A stretch of 64,000 nucleotides of DNA from Tissierellales bacterium (GCA_028280805.1 JANQLB010000116.1:33183-97182), one strand, 5' to 3'. Shown: positions 45,910 to 55,634, counted from the stretch's first letter. The notes: a model not told the origin generated them from the letters alone. A program made the numbers and translations.

Positions 45910-45973
45910 AATAGCCGAAGGTAACATATGGTAAAACAAATGAGGAAAATAATATATACGAATTATAGACATT

Positions 45974-46061
45974 CAAGTTCAAAATAAAAGATATTCAAGA
46001 AAAAAATATATAAGTTACTGCTTATATATTTTTTTCTTGAATAAAGTAAGATTTGAACTTG
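45974..46061. repeat. Long inverted repeat (41-base arms)
   Basis: Arms 45974-46014 and 46021-46061 match perfectly for 22 inner and 10 outer bases, with a 9-by-9 unpaired part and a six-base loop. The right arm and its flank recur near 55692-55740. It is either an insertion of the MITE kind or a leader hairpin. Confidence 0.65.
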
Positions 46062-46133
46062 TATATCTGTATATCATGAGAGATAAATACCTTCAAATGA
46101 TAAAATATAAACAGTGAAGGAGAGTTATTAATA

Positions 46134-48413
46134 ATGAAAAAAAACATGTGTTTTAAGATTATAATATTGACAATTAGTAGTATATTAATTTTATTATCAT
46201 CTTCACCTGGCTTTGCAGATGAAGCTAATGAAACATATAGGGCCGAGAAAATATATGGATATAATTTAGAAAAGATAGCTTCTGACGGAAATAGTTATAT
46301 AGCTATAGGAGATAATGAAATATACTATTCGAAGGATTTAGATAAATGGAAATCGGTAATGAAAATTAAAAGAGATTATTGTGATATAATATGGAATGGA
46401 AAAGAATACATAGCAGTTAATGGAACAAATACTGTATACCTGTCAGAAGATGGATTAAACTGGAGAACAATTGATGTGCAGATAGATGAAAACATTATAG
46501 AATTTTCACAAGTAGTGTTTGGCAATGATACGTATATTTTTTATACAAAGAACTATAATCATCACTTATATGTTACTAAAGATTTAAAAAACTGGACAAA
46601 AGGAGAGAAAGATGTATCAAGATCATTTCATAAATTGTTCTATACAGGGGATAAGTGGATATCTTTAGGCGATATAGCAGGTGTTAAAGATTCTAAAGGT
46701 GTTAACAAAATACACGATGTAACATTTAGAATGTATATTTACCCACGCGTATTAAGTGCAGATGAATTAAGCGGTGAAGTCATAGTGGAGTCATCGAAAG
46801 ATGGATTAAGCTGGAATAGAGTAACCGAAACAGAAATTGAAGGTTCTATTGGACTATATAGTTGGAGTATTATCTGGGATGGAGAAAGGTTTATTGCAGT
46901 AGAAAATCATGGAAGGATTATAACTTCTCAAGATGGATTGGAATGGAAAGAAATTAAATATGAGAGAATGATTGATACATATACGTTTGAAGATATTGCT
47001 TATCACAATGGAATGTATATATTAACAGCAAGAAATAGTATATATGTAACAAAAGATTTTAAAAAGTTTAATAAAGTATTTAGTATGGAGCTTGGTCATT
47101 GGATAAAGAATATGACTATTATTAATGATGAGTTAGTTGCAATAGTAGATAATAGTTATGTTATCAAATCTAAAGATGGAGTAACATGGCAATCTGTTAG
47201 TAAACAATATCCTTTTAGACTTAAAAATGTAATGTATGTAAACGATAAATATATAGCAGTTTCGGAAGCTGACGAGATACTTATCTCAAATGACGGAGTA
47301 AACTGGGACAGTGTCCGCTTGGAAGGCAAATATTATACAATCAGTGATATTCAGTTTTTTAATGATATGTATGTAGTTATACAACGAGAAAGAGGAAGTA
47401 TTAATTCCAATTTTAGCTTTTTTACATCTAAGGATGGAATAAACTGGACAAAAGTCTATTCAGAAGCTGATACTGACACATCAGCAATGAAAAGTTTTAT
47501 TAATAATAAGCATATGATTATAAGTAATGGTGGTAGATATTATATATCTACAGATGGTATTAAATGGACAAAACATGAATTAAGTGGTTCTATAATAGAT
47601 GTACTTGATTATAATGAATCTACCATAATATTTTATAGAGAAAACGAAATAATAAAGGCTAAGATATACGATAATACAGATAAATCGCAAACTATTGAAC
47701 TTTCATTATTTTGCAATTGGCAATATAGCTTTTACACAAATGGTGATTATATATTATATAAATGGAATAAAGGTCATGAATATCAATTTCATAAAAGTGA
47801 AAATATTTTAAACTGGTCTGAACCTTCTGTTGTTAGTGTACACAAAGAACCCGCAATTAAAAATGAATTTCACTGGAACGAAAATAAGTTCATGGTTTTT
47901 GATCATAACAAGATTTATACATCAAAAGATGGGATGTCATGGAATATAGAAAGAATAATCGGAGATAATTTTAGTGGAATGATACCAAAAAAATCTATAC
48001 AAATACTTAATGAAAATGAATTGATATTAATTTGTGATGGAAGTCTTTATAAAGTAACACATGAAATAGGTATAAAGATTGATGGAGAATATATAGATAC
48101 TGATGTATCGCCATATATAGAAAATGGAGTAACTATGGTACCTTTAAGAAGTTTATTAGAGAAACTGGGTATGGATATATCATGGGATGCAGAAAATCAA
48201 GAAATTATATGTACTACACAAGAATCATCCATAGTATTTACAATTGGAAGTACAAAAGTTACTGTAGACGGAAAAGAAGTAAAAATGCCTTTACCGCCTG
48301 CCATAAAAGATGCCTCAACTATGATTCCCATAAGATTTTTAGTAGAAGAACTAGGTGCTGAATTTAACTGGAATGAGAGCAGTAAATTAATAGATATAAG
48401 CTTTGATAAATAG
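46134..48413 (+). CDS. Secreted Asp-box-like propeller with copper-amine-oxidase-N-like stalk
   Basis: 759 residues with a signal peptide (about 1-28, ending SPGFADEA). Through 30-640 there are at least eight repeats of the type S-x-D-G-x-x-W (SEDGLNW, SKDGLSW, SQDGLEW, SKDGVTW, SNDGVNW, SKDGINW, STDGIKW, SKDGMSW), each in a beta-blade context like sialidase/BNR Asp-boxes, suggesting one or two beta-propellers. The last 110 residues carry two copies of the Cu_amine_oxidN1 motif (VTMVPLRSLLEKLGMDISWD, STMIPIRFLVEELGAEFNW). It is extracellular; the ligand is unknown. Confidence 0.85.
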   Translation: MKKNMCFKIIILTISSILILLSSSPGFADEANETYRAEKIYGYNLEKIASDGNSYIAIGDNEIYYSKDLDKWKSVMKIKRDYCDIIWNGKEYIAVNGTNTVYLSEDGLNWRTIDVQIDENIIEFSQVVFGNDTYIFYTKNYNHHLYVTKDLKNWTKGEKDVSRSFHKLFYTGDKWISLGDIAGVKDSKGVNKIHDVTFRMYIYPRVLSADELSGEVIVESSKDGLSWNRVTETEIEGSIGLYSWSIIWDGERFIAVENHGRIITSQDGLEWKEIKYERMIDTYTFEDIAYHNGMYILTARNSIYVTKDFKKFNKVFSMELGHWIKNMTIINDELVAIVDNSYVIKSKDGVTWQSVSKQYPFRLKNVMYVNDKYIAVSEADEILISNDGVNWDSVRLEGKYYTISDIQFFNDMYVVIQRERGSINSNFSFFTSKDGINWTKVYSEADTDTSAMKSFINNKHMIISNGGRYYISTDGIKWTKHELSGSIIDVLDYNESTIIFYRENEIIKAKIYDNTDKSQTIELSLFCNWQYSFYTNGDYILYKWNKGHEYQFHKSENILNWSEPSVVSVHKEPAIKNEFHWNENKFMVFDHNKIYTSKDGMSWNIERIIGDNFSGMIPKKSIQILNENELILICDGSLYKVTHEIGIKIDGEYIDTDVSPYIENGVTMVPLRSLLEKLGMDISWDAENQEIICTTQESSIVFTIGSTKVTVDGKEVKMPLPPAIKDASTMIPIRFLVEELGAEFNWNESSKLIDISFDK

Positions 48414-48455
48414 ATTAAATATATAGTTTTATTTCTAAGGTATTTAGATACAAAT

Positions 48456-48508
48456 GTAATAATTAAAAATTCTAACACTGTATCAGTGTTAGAATTTTTA
48501 ATTATTAC
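48456..48508. terminator. 25-bp perfect stem, bidirectional terminator
   Basis: Perfect 25-bp inverted repeat with a three-base loop (TAT); inner part TTCTAACACTG / CAGTGTTAGAA followed by TTTTTAATTATT. Confidence 0.8.
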
Positions 48509-48560
48509 AGATATAAAACAAGTATATTTTATTGTAGGAGGATAGAATATATAACAATAA

Positions 48561-48600
48561 TGTAAGATTGGTTTTTGATCGCAAATATTTTGATATAATA
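48561..48600 (+). promoter_or_regulatory. Promoter of the Bce-type two-component genes with TGTAAG motif
   Basis: TGTAAGATTG (48561-48570) sits against a weak -35 (TTTTTG) and a good -10 TATAAT (48595-48600 region). The same motif occurs twice before the ABC genes at 50318 and 50338. Confidence 0.5.
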
Positions 48601-48619
48601 ATATTGGGAGTGATAAATA

Positions 48620-49294
48620 ATGTATAAAGTGTTAATCGTTGAAGATGATAATACAATATCCTCCATCATAGGAGATAGACTAAATAAGTGGGGATACTCT
48701 ACTTTAATTGTTACAGATTTTAATAATGTTCTTGAACAATATACATCATTTCAGCCGCACCTTATATTATTAGATATAAACCTGCCATACTATGATGGAT
48801 TTTATTGGTGTGCCAAGATAAGGCAGATTTCAAATGTACCTATTATATTTATATCATCAAGAGAAACAGAAGGAGATAAAATACGTGCCATGACACAGGG
48901 CGGAGATGACTATATAGAAAAACCTTTTTCACTGGATATGCTTATAGTAAAGATTCAAACCATATTACGCAGAGCTTATTCATATAGTGACCAGACATTA
49001 AATGTACTGCAATATAAGGATATTATACTAAATATAGAAGATAACTGCATATTTTGTGGAGAACGACAAATAAGACTAACCAATAATGAATGTAAGATAC
49101 TATCTTTACTAATTAGAAATTCTAATAAAATTGTAACACGTACACGTATTATAAAAGCTCTATGGGATGATGAAAGCTTTGTTGATGATAATACTTTAAC
49201 TGTAAATGTAAACCGCTTACGAAGAAAATTAGATGAATTAGGACGTTCTGATTATATAAAGACAATAAAGGGAGAAGGTTATAAATTGGTATGA
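48620..49294 (+). CDS. BceR-like OmpR-family response regulator
   Basis: 224 residues. Receiver with VEDDNTI, Asp52 in LLDINLPYYDGF and Lys in EKPFSLD; winged helix with LTNNECKILSLLIRNSNKIV and the end TIKGEGYKLV. The YYDGFYWC and LD-I-NLP pattern is typical of regulators of Bce-type peptide-resistance modules. The stop overlaps the kinase start by four bases (ATGA). Confidence 0.9.
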   Translation: MYKVLIVEDDNTISSIIGDRLNKWGYSTLIVTDFNNVLEQYTSFQPHLILLDINLPYYDGFYWCAKIRQISNVPIIFISSRETEGDKIRAMTQGGDDYIEKPFSLDMLIVKIQTILRRAYSYSDQTLNVLQYKDIILNIEDNCIFCGERQIRLTNNECKILSLLIRNSNKIVTRTRIIKALWDDESFVDDNTLTVNVNRLRRKLDELGRSDYIKTIKGEGYKLV

Positions 49295-50322
49295 ACATTA
49301 TTAATTACTTAAAGGAAAAATGGATGACATATACTTTTATCACAGCGGGTACTATGTTTGCTTTTACTGTATATAAACTAGATAAAAAATTTACTATGTC
49401 TAAATCAAATGCAGCTTACGTTATGACAGGACTTATATTATTATTTGTTATTTTTATTTTAATTGACTATGGTGTATATAATGCTCGCATAAAGAAGTTT
49501 AAAGACTATTGTATGGATAATCCTCTTTGTCATGAAAGCTTGGATATGTTTACATATCCTATGGACAAGGAATATAGTAAAACTGTTCATAACATAGTAA
49601 AAGAGTACGAAAAACTTAAAGCCGATATACGTAACCAATCATGTGAAGAGTTGGAATTTATTACAAAATGGATACACGACATAAAAGTTCCTATTTCTGC
49701 TATAAGACTTATTTTAGAAAGCAATGATGACAACTTAGGAGAAAATTTTTATCGCAGCATGGAAACAGAAATAAGAACTATAGAGGAGTGTACACAAAGA
49801 GTTTTTTACAATATTAAATCTAACACATTTTATAATGATTATAAAATTAACAGAGTAGATACAAAAAAAGTAATTGCAGATTGTCTTAAGAGCTACTCCA
49901 GCTTTTTTAGTTATAAAAAGATAAATATATCTATTTCAGGTGATAATTATAAAGTATTGACAGATGAAAAATGGAGCAAATATATCATATCTCAAATTTT
50001 GTCTAATGCAGTTAAACACACACCGGACAATGGACACATTACTATCAGAACTTTTAAGAAGAACAACAGTACAACTATACAAATAAAAAATAGCGGTAAA
50101 GGGATTTTATCTAAAGATATTAAACACATATTCAATAAAGGATATACTTCGTCAGAGGATAGAAGCGGAATGAAGCTGACAGGTTATGGTATGTATCTTT
50201 CAAAAAAACTTAGTGATATGCTTGATCATAAACTGACTGTAGAATCTAAATACGGTGAATATGCCCAATTCAACTTAACCTTTATAGAGCATGACACTAT
50301 TTACAATATTACAACAGTGTAA
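49291..50322 (+). CDS. BceS-like intramembrane-sensing histidine kinase
   Basis: 343 residues. Two membrane segments (about 14-32 and 43-62) with a short linking loop and no sensor domain, as in BceS kinases that read the state of their transporter. Phospho-acceptor His129 in KWIHDIKVPISAIRL; ATPase motifs QILSNAVKHTP, NSGKGI and LTGYGMYLSKKL. Its last codons overlap the first TGTAAG operator candidate at 50318. Confidence 0.9.
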   Translation: MNIINYLKEKWMTYTFITAGTMFAFTVYKLDKKFTMSKSNAAYVMTGLILLFVIFILIDYGVYNARIKKFKDYCMDNPLCHESLDMFTYPMDKEYSKTVHNIVKEYEKLKADIRNQSCEELEFITKWIHDIKVPISAIRLILESNDDNLGENFYRSMETEIRTIEECTQRVFYNIKSNTFYNDYKINRVDTKKVIADCLKSYSSFFSYKKINISISGDNYKVLTDEKWSKYIISQILSNAVKHTPDNGHITIRTFKKNNSTTIQIKNSGKGILSKDIKHIFNKGYTSSEDRSGMKLTGYGMYLSKKLSDMLDHKLTVESKYGEYAQFNLTFIEHDTIYNITTV

Positions 50323-50347
50323 GATTAACTTTTATAATGTAAGGTTA
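50318..50347 (+). promoter_or_regulatory. Direct repeats TGTAAGRTTA (response-regulator site candidate)
   Basis: TGTAAGATTA (50318-50327) and TGTAAGGTTA (50338-50347), 20 bp apart. A possible -10 TATAGT lies at about 50371. This arrangement suits an OmpR-type dimer controlling the ABC genes. Confidence 0.6.
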
Positions 50348-50421
50348 TTCAATTTTTTAAAAACACCTTATAGTGTATGATTTACCTATACCATTGGTAA
50401 ATTATTTGGAGGTGAAGTATA

Positions 50422-51174
50422 ATGCAGATATTAAAATTAGAAAATATGAGCAAAACATATGGAAAGAATAAAAAATCTAAACAGTATATAGCACTGAGAA
50501 ACATAAGCTTTGAAGTAAAGAAAGGTGAATTCATAGGTGTTATGGGAGCATCAGGGTCTGGAAAAACTACACTTCTTAACTTGTTAGGCAGTATTGATAA
50601 ACCTACTACAGGAAGATTTTTCATTGCAAATAAGGATGTTATAGCTCTCAATAAAAAACAGCTTGCAAAGCATAGAATGGAGAACATTGGATTTATCTTT
50701 CAAGATTATAACCTGCTTGAAACAATGACCTTAAAGGAAAATATAATATTACCTCTTGCATTATCAGGTCATAATCCTAAAAGTATAGAACAAAAACTTA
50801 AAAAAATTGCTGAAAATACAGGAATTACTAAAGTATTAGATAAATACCCATATGAAGTATCTGGAGGAGAACAGCAGAGGGCTGCTGCTTGTCGTGCTTT
50901 AATAACTAATCCTAAAATAATACTTGCTGATGAGCCTACAGGGAATCTAGATTCAAAATCAAGCAAGGATCTTCTAAATTTATTATCTTTTATCAATGAG
51001 GAATACGAAGCTACAATACTTATGGTAACTCATGATGTTTTTGCAGCTAGTTATTGCCAGAAAATAATGTTTATCAGAGATGGAGAGATTTACAATGAAC
51101 TATACTCAGGAAAAGATAAAAAAGAATTTTTTGACTCCATAATTGACGTTATGAGTGTACTTGGAGGTGAGTAA
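50422..51174 (+). CDS. BceA-like ABC ATPase
   Basis: 250 residues. Walker A GASGSGKTT, signature VSGGEQQRAAACRAL, Walker B ILADEPTGNLDSKS and H-loop THD, the pattern of the MacB/LolD/BceA family. TTGGAGGTG precedes the ATG. It is followed two bases later by the FtsX-type permease. Together they free lipid II-cycle targets from antimicrobial peptides (bacitracin-like, lantibiotic or host peptides). Confidence 0.93.
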   Translation: MQILKLENMSKTYGKNKKSKQYIALRNISFEVKKGEFIGVMGASGSGKTTLLNLLGSIDKPTTGRFFIANKDVIALNKKQLAKHRMENIGFIFQDYNLLETMTLKENIILPLALSGHNPKSIEQKLKKIAENTGITKVLDKYPYEVSGGEQQRAAACRALITNPKIILADEPTGNLDSKSSKDLLNLLSFINEEYEATILMVTHDVFAASYCQKIMFIRDGEIYNELYSGKDKKEFFDSIIDVMSVLGGE

Positions 51175-51176
51175 AT

Positions 51177-53153
51177 ATGAAGCTTAGTACATTAGCTGTT
51201 TCTAATATAAAAAGAAACTTTAAGAAATATGTAATGTATTTCTTTTCTTTAAGCTTTAGTGTGTTTACTACGTATACTTTCTTTGCACTAACACAGAACG
51301 AAATTGTGTTAATGGCTTCTGACTATGATATGAGATATAGATCACTGCTTAGAACCTTTGCCGTTATAATCTTGGTATTTGTCTTGTTCTTTTTGATAAA
51401 TTCTAATAAGAGTTTTATTAAGGCAAGGAAAAAAGAGATTTCAACATATTCCTTATTTGGGATGACTAATGGAAGGATTGGTAAGCTTCTATTCCTTGAA
51501 AACTTTATTGTTGGTATTGTAGCTATTGTTATAGGAATCGGCGCAGGAATATTTTTTTCTAAGCTTATGGTAATGATACTCTTAGACATTGCCTTTGCAT
51601 CTTTTGTAGGTAATGTAGAATTTAGCATTTCGCCTAATGCGGCTTATATAACAGCATTAATATTTATAGGTATATTTTCTATCATCAGCTTATCAGGACT
51701 AAGAGTTATTAATAAATTTGAACTAGTTGATTTATTTAAGGCAAGTAAAGTTTCAGAAGGAAGAACAAAAGGATCAACATTAGTTTTAATTTTATCTCTT
51801 ATAATAACAGGTTCAGGATACTATTTAGCATTAAACCCTGATCCCTTTAAAATTGTAAACTTATCTATTCCGATACTTCTTCTGGTTATTATTGGAACTT
51901 ATTTATTCTTTTGGGGTGGACTTCCAAAGGTGCTTAACTTAATTAAGATTAATAAGAACAGCTACTACAGAAAAACAAATTTAATATCAGTATCTTCTTT
52001 TTCTCATAGGATTAAGTCCATAGGTGCTGTAATGGCGACAATTACAATCTTATCTGCTGTTGCTACGACTGCTGTTGCTACCGGATATACACTTTACAGT
52101 AATATACAAAATAATGTTTATGAAACATTAGGATTTGATTTACATTTTTCAGCAAATGATGAAAAAGTCGTAGATAATGTAAGAAACATCTTTAAAAAAC
52201 ATGGAAATAAAATCATCCATGAGTTTACAGGTCAGATATATACCTGTTTACCAAGTGTTGAAGTTTCTGAAGATACGAATTCTTACTTTGAGAAAGGTGA
52301 AAATAAATACTTTAAAGTTTATTCTCAATCATTATATAATAAATTTATATCTATAAGTAAAACAATTAATAAACCTCTTGATGTAAAATCTGGAGAAGTA
52401 TTATATTTAAGATATCGTAATCCTATCAGTAATAGAGATACAGAGAATGATGTAATTGGTAAAGAACTTATTTTTACAGATAAAAAATTGACTATTACTT
52501 CATTTGAAACTTTGCCTATGCTCACGTCGGGGTCAGATCATACTATTGTAATAAATGATGAAGACTTTGATCATCTTTTAAAGAGTAAAGATATAACTAA
52601 TATAAATCCTAATGGACAGCCAAATTATAAGGAAACGGTATTTATGTATAAAAATGCTTTAAGATCACCAGATTTACACAATGAATTAAATGGAATACTA
52701 TCAGAAAATACAGCAAGTTTTAAAATAGCATATAATCTTTATAATGACTCATTACAAACATTTGGATTAGTATGCTTTATTGGGTTTTTCATGGGAGCAG
52801 TCTTTATACTTATGACTGCAAGTTTACTTTATTTTAAGCAGATAATGGCGGCAGAAGAAGAGAGACATCATTATAAGATACTAAGAAAAATAGGTATGGA
52901 TGAGGCTACAGAGAGAAAAGTTATTGCAAAGAGACTTATGCCGGTGTTCTTAATACCATTATTAGTTGGTATAATACACAGCATCTTTGCCATGAAAACA
53001 GCGGATACTGTTGTTTTTACACAGATGATATTATCATCAAATTCCTATATTAAAGTGCTTATGTATTCATCTGTTATGTATGGTATTTATGCTATTGTTT
53101 ATAGTATATTTTATTTTATTACTAAGAGTCAGTATTTAAGGATAGTCAAATAG
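51177..53153 (+). CDS. BceB-like ABC permease (FtsX family)
   Basis: 658 residues with ten membrane helices. The start KLSTLAVSNIKRNFKKYVMY, two FtsX regions, and one large outer loop of about 200 residues between helices 7 and 8 (about 315-525) are diagnostic of BceB proteins, where that loop recognises the peptide. TGGAGGTGAG precedes the ATG. The transporter is also the sensor for the kinase in this class. Confidence 0.93.
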   Translation: MKLSTLAVSNIKRNFKKYVMYFFSLSFSVFTTYTFFALTQNEIVLMASDYDMRYRSLLRTFAVIILVFVLFFLINSNKSFIKARKKEISTYSLFGMTNGRIGKLLFLENFIVGIVAIVIGIGAGIFFSKLMVMILLDIAFASFVGNVEFSISPNAAYITALIFIGIFSIISLSGLRVINKFELVDLFKASKVSEGRTKGSTLVLILSLIITGSGYYLALNPDPFKIVNLSIPILLLVIIGTYLFFWGGLPKVLNLIKINKNSYYRKTNLISVSSFSHRIKSIGAVMATITILSAVATTAVATGYTLYSNIQNNVYETLGFDLHFSANDEKVVDNVRNIFKKHGNKIIHEFTGQIYTCLPSVEVSEDTNSYFEKGENKYFKVYSQSLYNKFISISKTINKPLDVKSGEVLYLRYRNPISNRDTENDVIGKELIFTDKKLTITSFETLPMLTSGSDHTIVINDEDFDHLLKSKDITNINPNGQPNYKETVFMYKNALRSPDLHNELNGILSENTASFKIAYNLYNDSLQTFGLVCFIGFFMGAVFILMTASLLYFKQIMAAEEERHHYKILRKIGMDEATERKVIAKRLMPVFLIPLLVGIIHSIFAMKTADTVVFTQMILSSNSYIKVLMYSSVMYGIYAIVYSIFYFITKSQYLRIVK

Positions 53154-53361
53154 AGCAAATATTAACTGCATTAAAATTAAATATGTAATTTTACTCTTAA
53201 TGTTTTAAATCAATATTTTTGATTTTTGTTAATATTTACAATATTAATAATTATTAAGTTTAGAATATAATTAAGACTTTAAATTCAAAAATTAATAAAC
53301 AGAATAATAAATACTCCAAATGCTCAAAATATATTTGAGATATATTTTGGAGGTGAATAAT

Positions 53362-53523
53362 GTGAAAATTAATAAAAGTATTGGATGTACAGTAAATGAA
53401 TGTATTCATCACGCAAAAGAACAATCTTACTGTAGCTTAGATCATATTAACGTAGTTAAGCACCACACTACAGCCAATTCTCAAGAATCTACAGACTGTG
53501 GAAGCTTCCAGGCTTCACAATAG
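53362..53523 (+). CDS. DUF1540 Cys-rich small protein
   Basis: 53 residues from a GTG behind TGGAGGTG. INKSIGCTVNECIHHAKEQS, YCSLDHI and TDCGSF hold four cysteines in the DUF1540 pattern (C..N.C.H......C...I......C..F), a putative metal-binding unit of unknown role common in clostridia and bacilli. A longer frame from 53320 has no ribosome site. Confidence 0.88.
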   Translation: MKINKSIGCTVNECIHHAKEQSYCSLDHINVVKHHTTANSQESTDCGSFQASQ

Positions 53524-53578
53524 TATTCTAAAAACCTTGTGAAGTTTTACAAAGCTCCTAGTAGGTTTTCTAATACAG

Positions 53579-53615
53579 GATGTCAAGAAGACACTTTAAG
53601 TGTCATCTTGACATC
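53579..53615 (+). terminator. Hairpin after the DUF1540 gene
   Basis: GATGTCAAGAAGACACTT / AAGTGTCATCTTGACATC, 18-base arms with one mismatch; A/T tail. Confidence 0.7.
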
Positions 53616-53634
53616 TAATTATTTATATTTAATA

Positions 53635-53691
53635 TTGACTTTTAAATTTTATAGTGATAGAATTAAATTATCAATCGGTCAGTCGACTGAC
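53635..53691 (+). promoter_or_regulatory. TetR promoter and operator
   Basis: TTGACT (53635-53640), 17-base spacer, TAGAAT (53658-53663). The 14-bp perfect palindrome GTCAGTCGACTGAC (53678-53691) lies at the expected transcript start. A sister site is at 54301-54314. Confidence 0.82.
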
Positions 53692-53708
53692 AAGTGAGGT
53701 GAAAAATA

Positions 53709-54281
53709 ATTAAAAAAGTTAAAGAGAACAAAACAACTGATAATAAGCAGAATATACTTAGAGCAGCTTATAACTTGATTACTCAAAAGGGTGTAAAAGA
53801 TACAAGCCTTGCTGATATTGCCAAAGAAGTCGGGATAAGTAAAGGAACATTATATTATTATTATTCCACAAAAGGCGATATTATATATGACATTACCGAT
53901 ATTCATCTTAAGCAGATGACACAAGAGCTTTTGTCTTGGATAGAAGGCATTAAGAATTATACTGCTCCCGAAGAAATAGTAATGGTAGTTTTCCAAAAAA
54001 TATTAAACGATGAAACAAGAGGGAAGCTTCATCTATATCTAATTAGTGATGCTGTAATAGGTAATAATTCTCTTAAAGAAAGATTTAGACAGAGATATAA
54101 AGAATGGAGAACAACACTGGAAAATGGTATAAGAATGGTATTAAAAAATAGAAAAGCAAACTACGAAATCCTTTCTCATATTATTTTGGCAGTTCTTGAC
54201 GGGTTTACAATTCAACGAATGGTTGGTGTAGAAAAAATTCCACTTAAAGATATTGCAAATACTTTGTGTAGTGTAGAATAA
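53709..54281 (+). CDS. TetR regulator of the alcohol/aldehyde dehydrogenase genes, possible AUU start
   Basis: About 190 residues. The HTH is TSLADIAKEVGISKGTLYYYYS, and the residues before it (NKQNILRAAYNLITQKG) are the normal first helix, so the TTG at 53775 is too late. In frame behind GAGGTGA there is no ATG, GTG or TTG; the ATT at 53709 has the right spacing, giving IKKVKENKTTDNKQN. An AUU start would limit translation. Matching palindromes before this gene and before the alcohol dehydrogenase suggest it represses both. Confidence 0.85.
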   Translation: MKKVKENKTTDNKQNILRAAYNLITQKGVKDTSLADIAKEVGISKGTLYYYYSTKGDIIYDITDIHLKQMTQELLSWIEGIKNYTAPEEIVMVVFQKILNDETRGKLHLYLISDAVIGNNSLKERFRQRYKEWRTTLENGIRMVLKNRKANYEILSHIILAVLDGFTIQRMVGVEKIPLKDIANTLCSVE

Positions 54282-54300
54282 TTTTTTTTACGTTTAATCG

Positions 54301-54314
54301 GTCGGTAGACCGAC
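54301..54314. promoter_or_regulatory. Second TetR operator, before the alcohol dehydrogenase gene
   Basis: GTCGGTAGACCGAC, a 6-2-6 palindrome preceded by ATCG as in the site at 53678-53691 (GTCAGTCGACTGAC). Confidence 0.75.
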
Positions 54315-54395
54315 AAAATATATTATTAACTAATACGGTATAAACAAAATATAAAACCGTTAAAATTATTATAAAATAAAAAAGGGGGTAATCTG

Positions 54396-55634
54396 ATGTA
54401 TAAAAGGGTATCTAATATTATGTATAAGTTTTATTGCAGAACTTATCAAAGTATTTTAAGGGTTTTTGCTTATTTGTTACCTTGGCGTAAACCAAAGTTA
54501 CTTGAAGGAAAAAACAGCATAAATAAGCTTCCTAAACTGATAAAAAGTGAAGGTATTGATAATATTCTTGCGATAACTGACAAGGGAATTGTATCAATTG
54601 GGTTAATGGATGGGCTAATTAAAGGGTTAAATGATGAAGAAGTAGGTTTTGTTATATATGATAAAACTGTTCCCAACCCGACTATTGATAATATTGAGGA
54701 AGCATTGGAGATTTACAAAATCAACAATTGCAAAGGGATTATTGCATTTGGCGGAGGTTCTCCCATGGATTGTGCAAAAGGTGTGGCTGCCCGTTTAGCC
54801 AGACCAAGCAAGAGTGTTTCTCAAATGAAAGGGGCGCTAAAGGTCAGAAAAGAAATTCCTCCTTTATTTGCCGTTCCGACAACGTCTGGAACAGGAAGTG
54901 AAGCAACTGTTGCTGCCGTTATAACTAATAGTAATACTCATGAAAAATATGCAATTAATGATAATGTACTAATTCCGCATTATGCTGTACTTGATCCGCT
55001 TCTTACTGTTAACCTGCCGTCACATATTACTTCAACAACAGGGATTGATGCTTTAACCCATGCAGTTGAAGCCTATATAGGAAGAAGTAACACAAAGGAG
55101 ACAAAACACTTAAGTAAAAAAGCGGTAAAATTGGTTTTTGAAAACCTCTTTGAAGCATACACAAATAGTTCAAATCTTGTGGCACGTTCTAATATGCAGA
55201 AAGCTTCATATTATGCGGGACTTGCGTTTACTCGTGCCTATGTTGGATATGTCCATGCAGTTGCTCATACTTTAGGTGGATTCTACGGAATTTCTCATGG
55301 ACTGGCCAATGCTGTTATCCTGCCTCATATACTTAAATACTATGGAAAGTCAGTACATAAACCTCTGGCAGAACTATCTGATTTAATTGGAGTAGGTGAA
55401 TCATCAAATACCATTGAACAAAAAGCAAATGAATTCATTAAAGCAGTAAAAAATCTAACTAAAAAGATGAATATTCCTGAAAACATAAATGGAATTGTTG
55501 ACAGTCATATACCATTAATGATGGAACGTGCTTTTAAAGAAGCGAATCCATTTTATCCGGTACCAAAGATTTTGTCTAAAGAGGATTTGTCAAATGTTTA
55601 TATAGATATCCAAGGTAAAAAGCAAAAAATATAA
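54396..55634 (+). CDS. Iron-containing alcohol dehydrogenase
   Basis: 412 residues. NAD(P)-binding GGGSPMDCAKG, TTSGTGSEAT, and metal ligands in TGIDALTHAVEAY and GLAHGLANA-type segment (ISHGLANAVILPHILKYYG) with HAVAHTLGG, the Fe-ADH group III pattern. The N-terminus (LPWRKPKLLEGKNSINKLPK) is as in medium-chain butanol-type dehydrogenases. AAAGGGGG precedes the ATG. With the aldehyde dehydrogenase downstream it would interconvert an alcohol, aldehyde and acid, perhaps fatty ones. TetR control is read from the operator. Confidence 0.9.
   Translation: MYKRVSNIMYKFYCRTYQSILRVFAYLLPWRKPKLLEGKNSINKLPKLIKSEGIDNILAITDKGIVSIGLMDGLIKGLNDEEVGFVIYDKTVPNPTIDNIEEALEIYKINNCKGIIAFGGGSPMDCAKGVAARLARPSKSVSQMKGALKVRKEIPPLFAVPTTSGTGSEATVAAVITNSNTHEKYAINDNVLIPHYAVLDPLLTVNLPSHITSTTGIDALTHAVEAYIGRSNTKETKHLSKKAVKLVFENLFEAYTNSSNLVARSNMQKASYYAGLAFTRAYVGYVHAVAHTLGGFYGISHGLANAVILPHILKYYGKSVHKPLAELSDLIGVGESSNTIEQKANEFIKAVKNLTKKMNIPENINGIVDSHIPLMMERAFKEANPFYPVPKILSKEDLSNVYIDIQGKKQKI

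Noticed and set aside
45928..45987. 19-codon frame in the leader of the secreted protein gene
   Set aside because: Only a weak AAGG site; it overlaps the hairpin arm and has no sign of conservation that I can judge.
45974..46061. Calling the long inverted repeat a terminator
   Set aside because: The stem is A/T-rich, the T-run is inside the stem, and it lies between a promoter and its gene.
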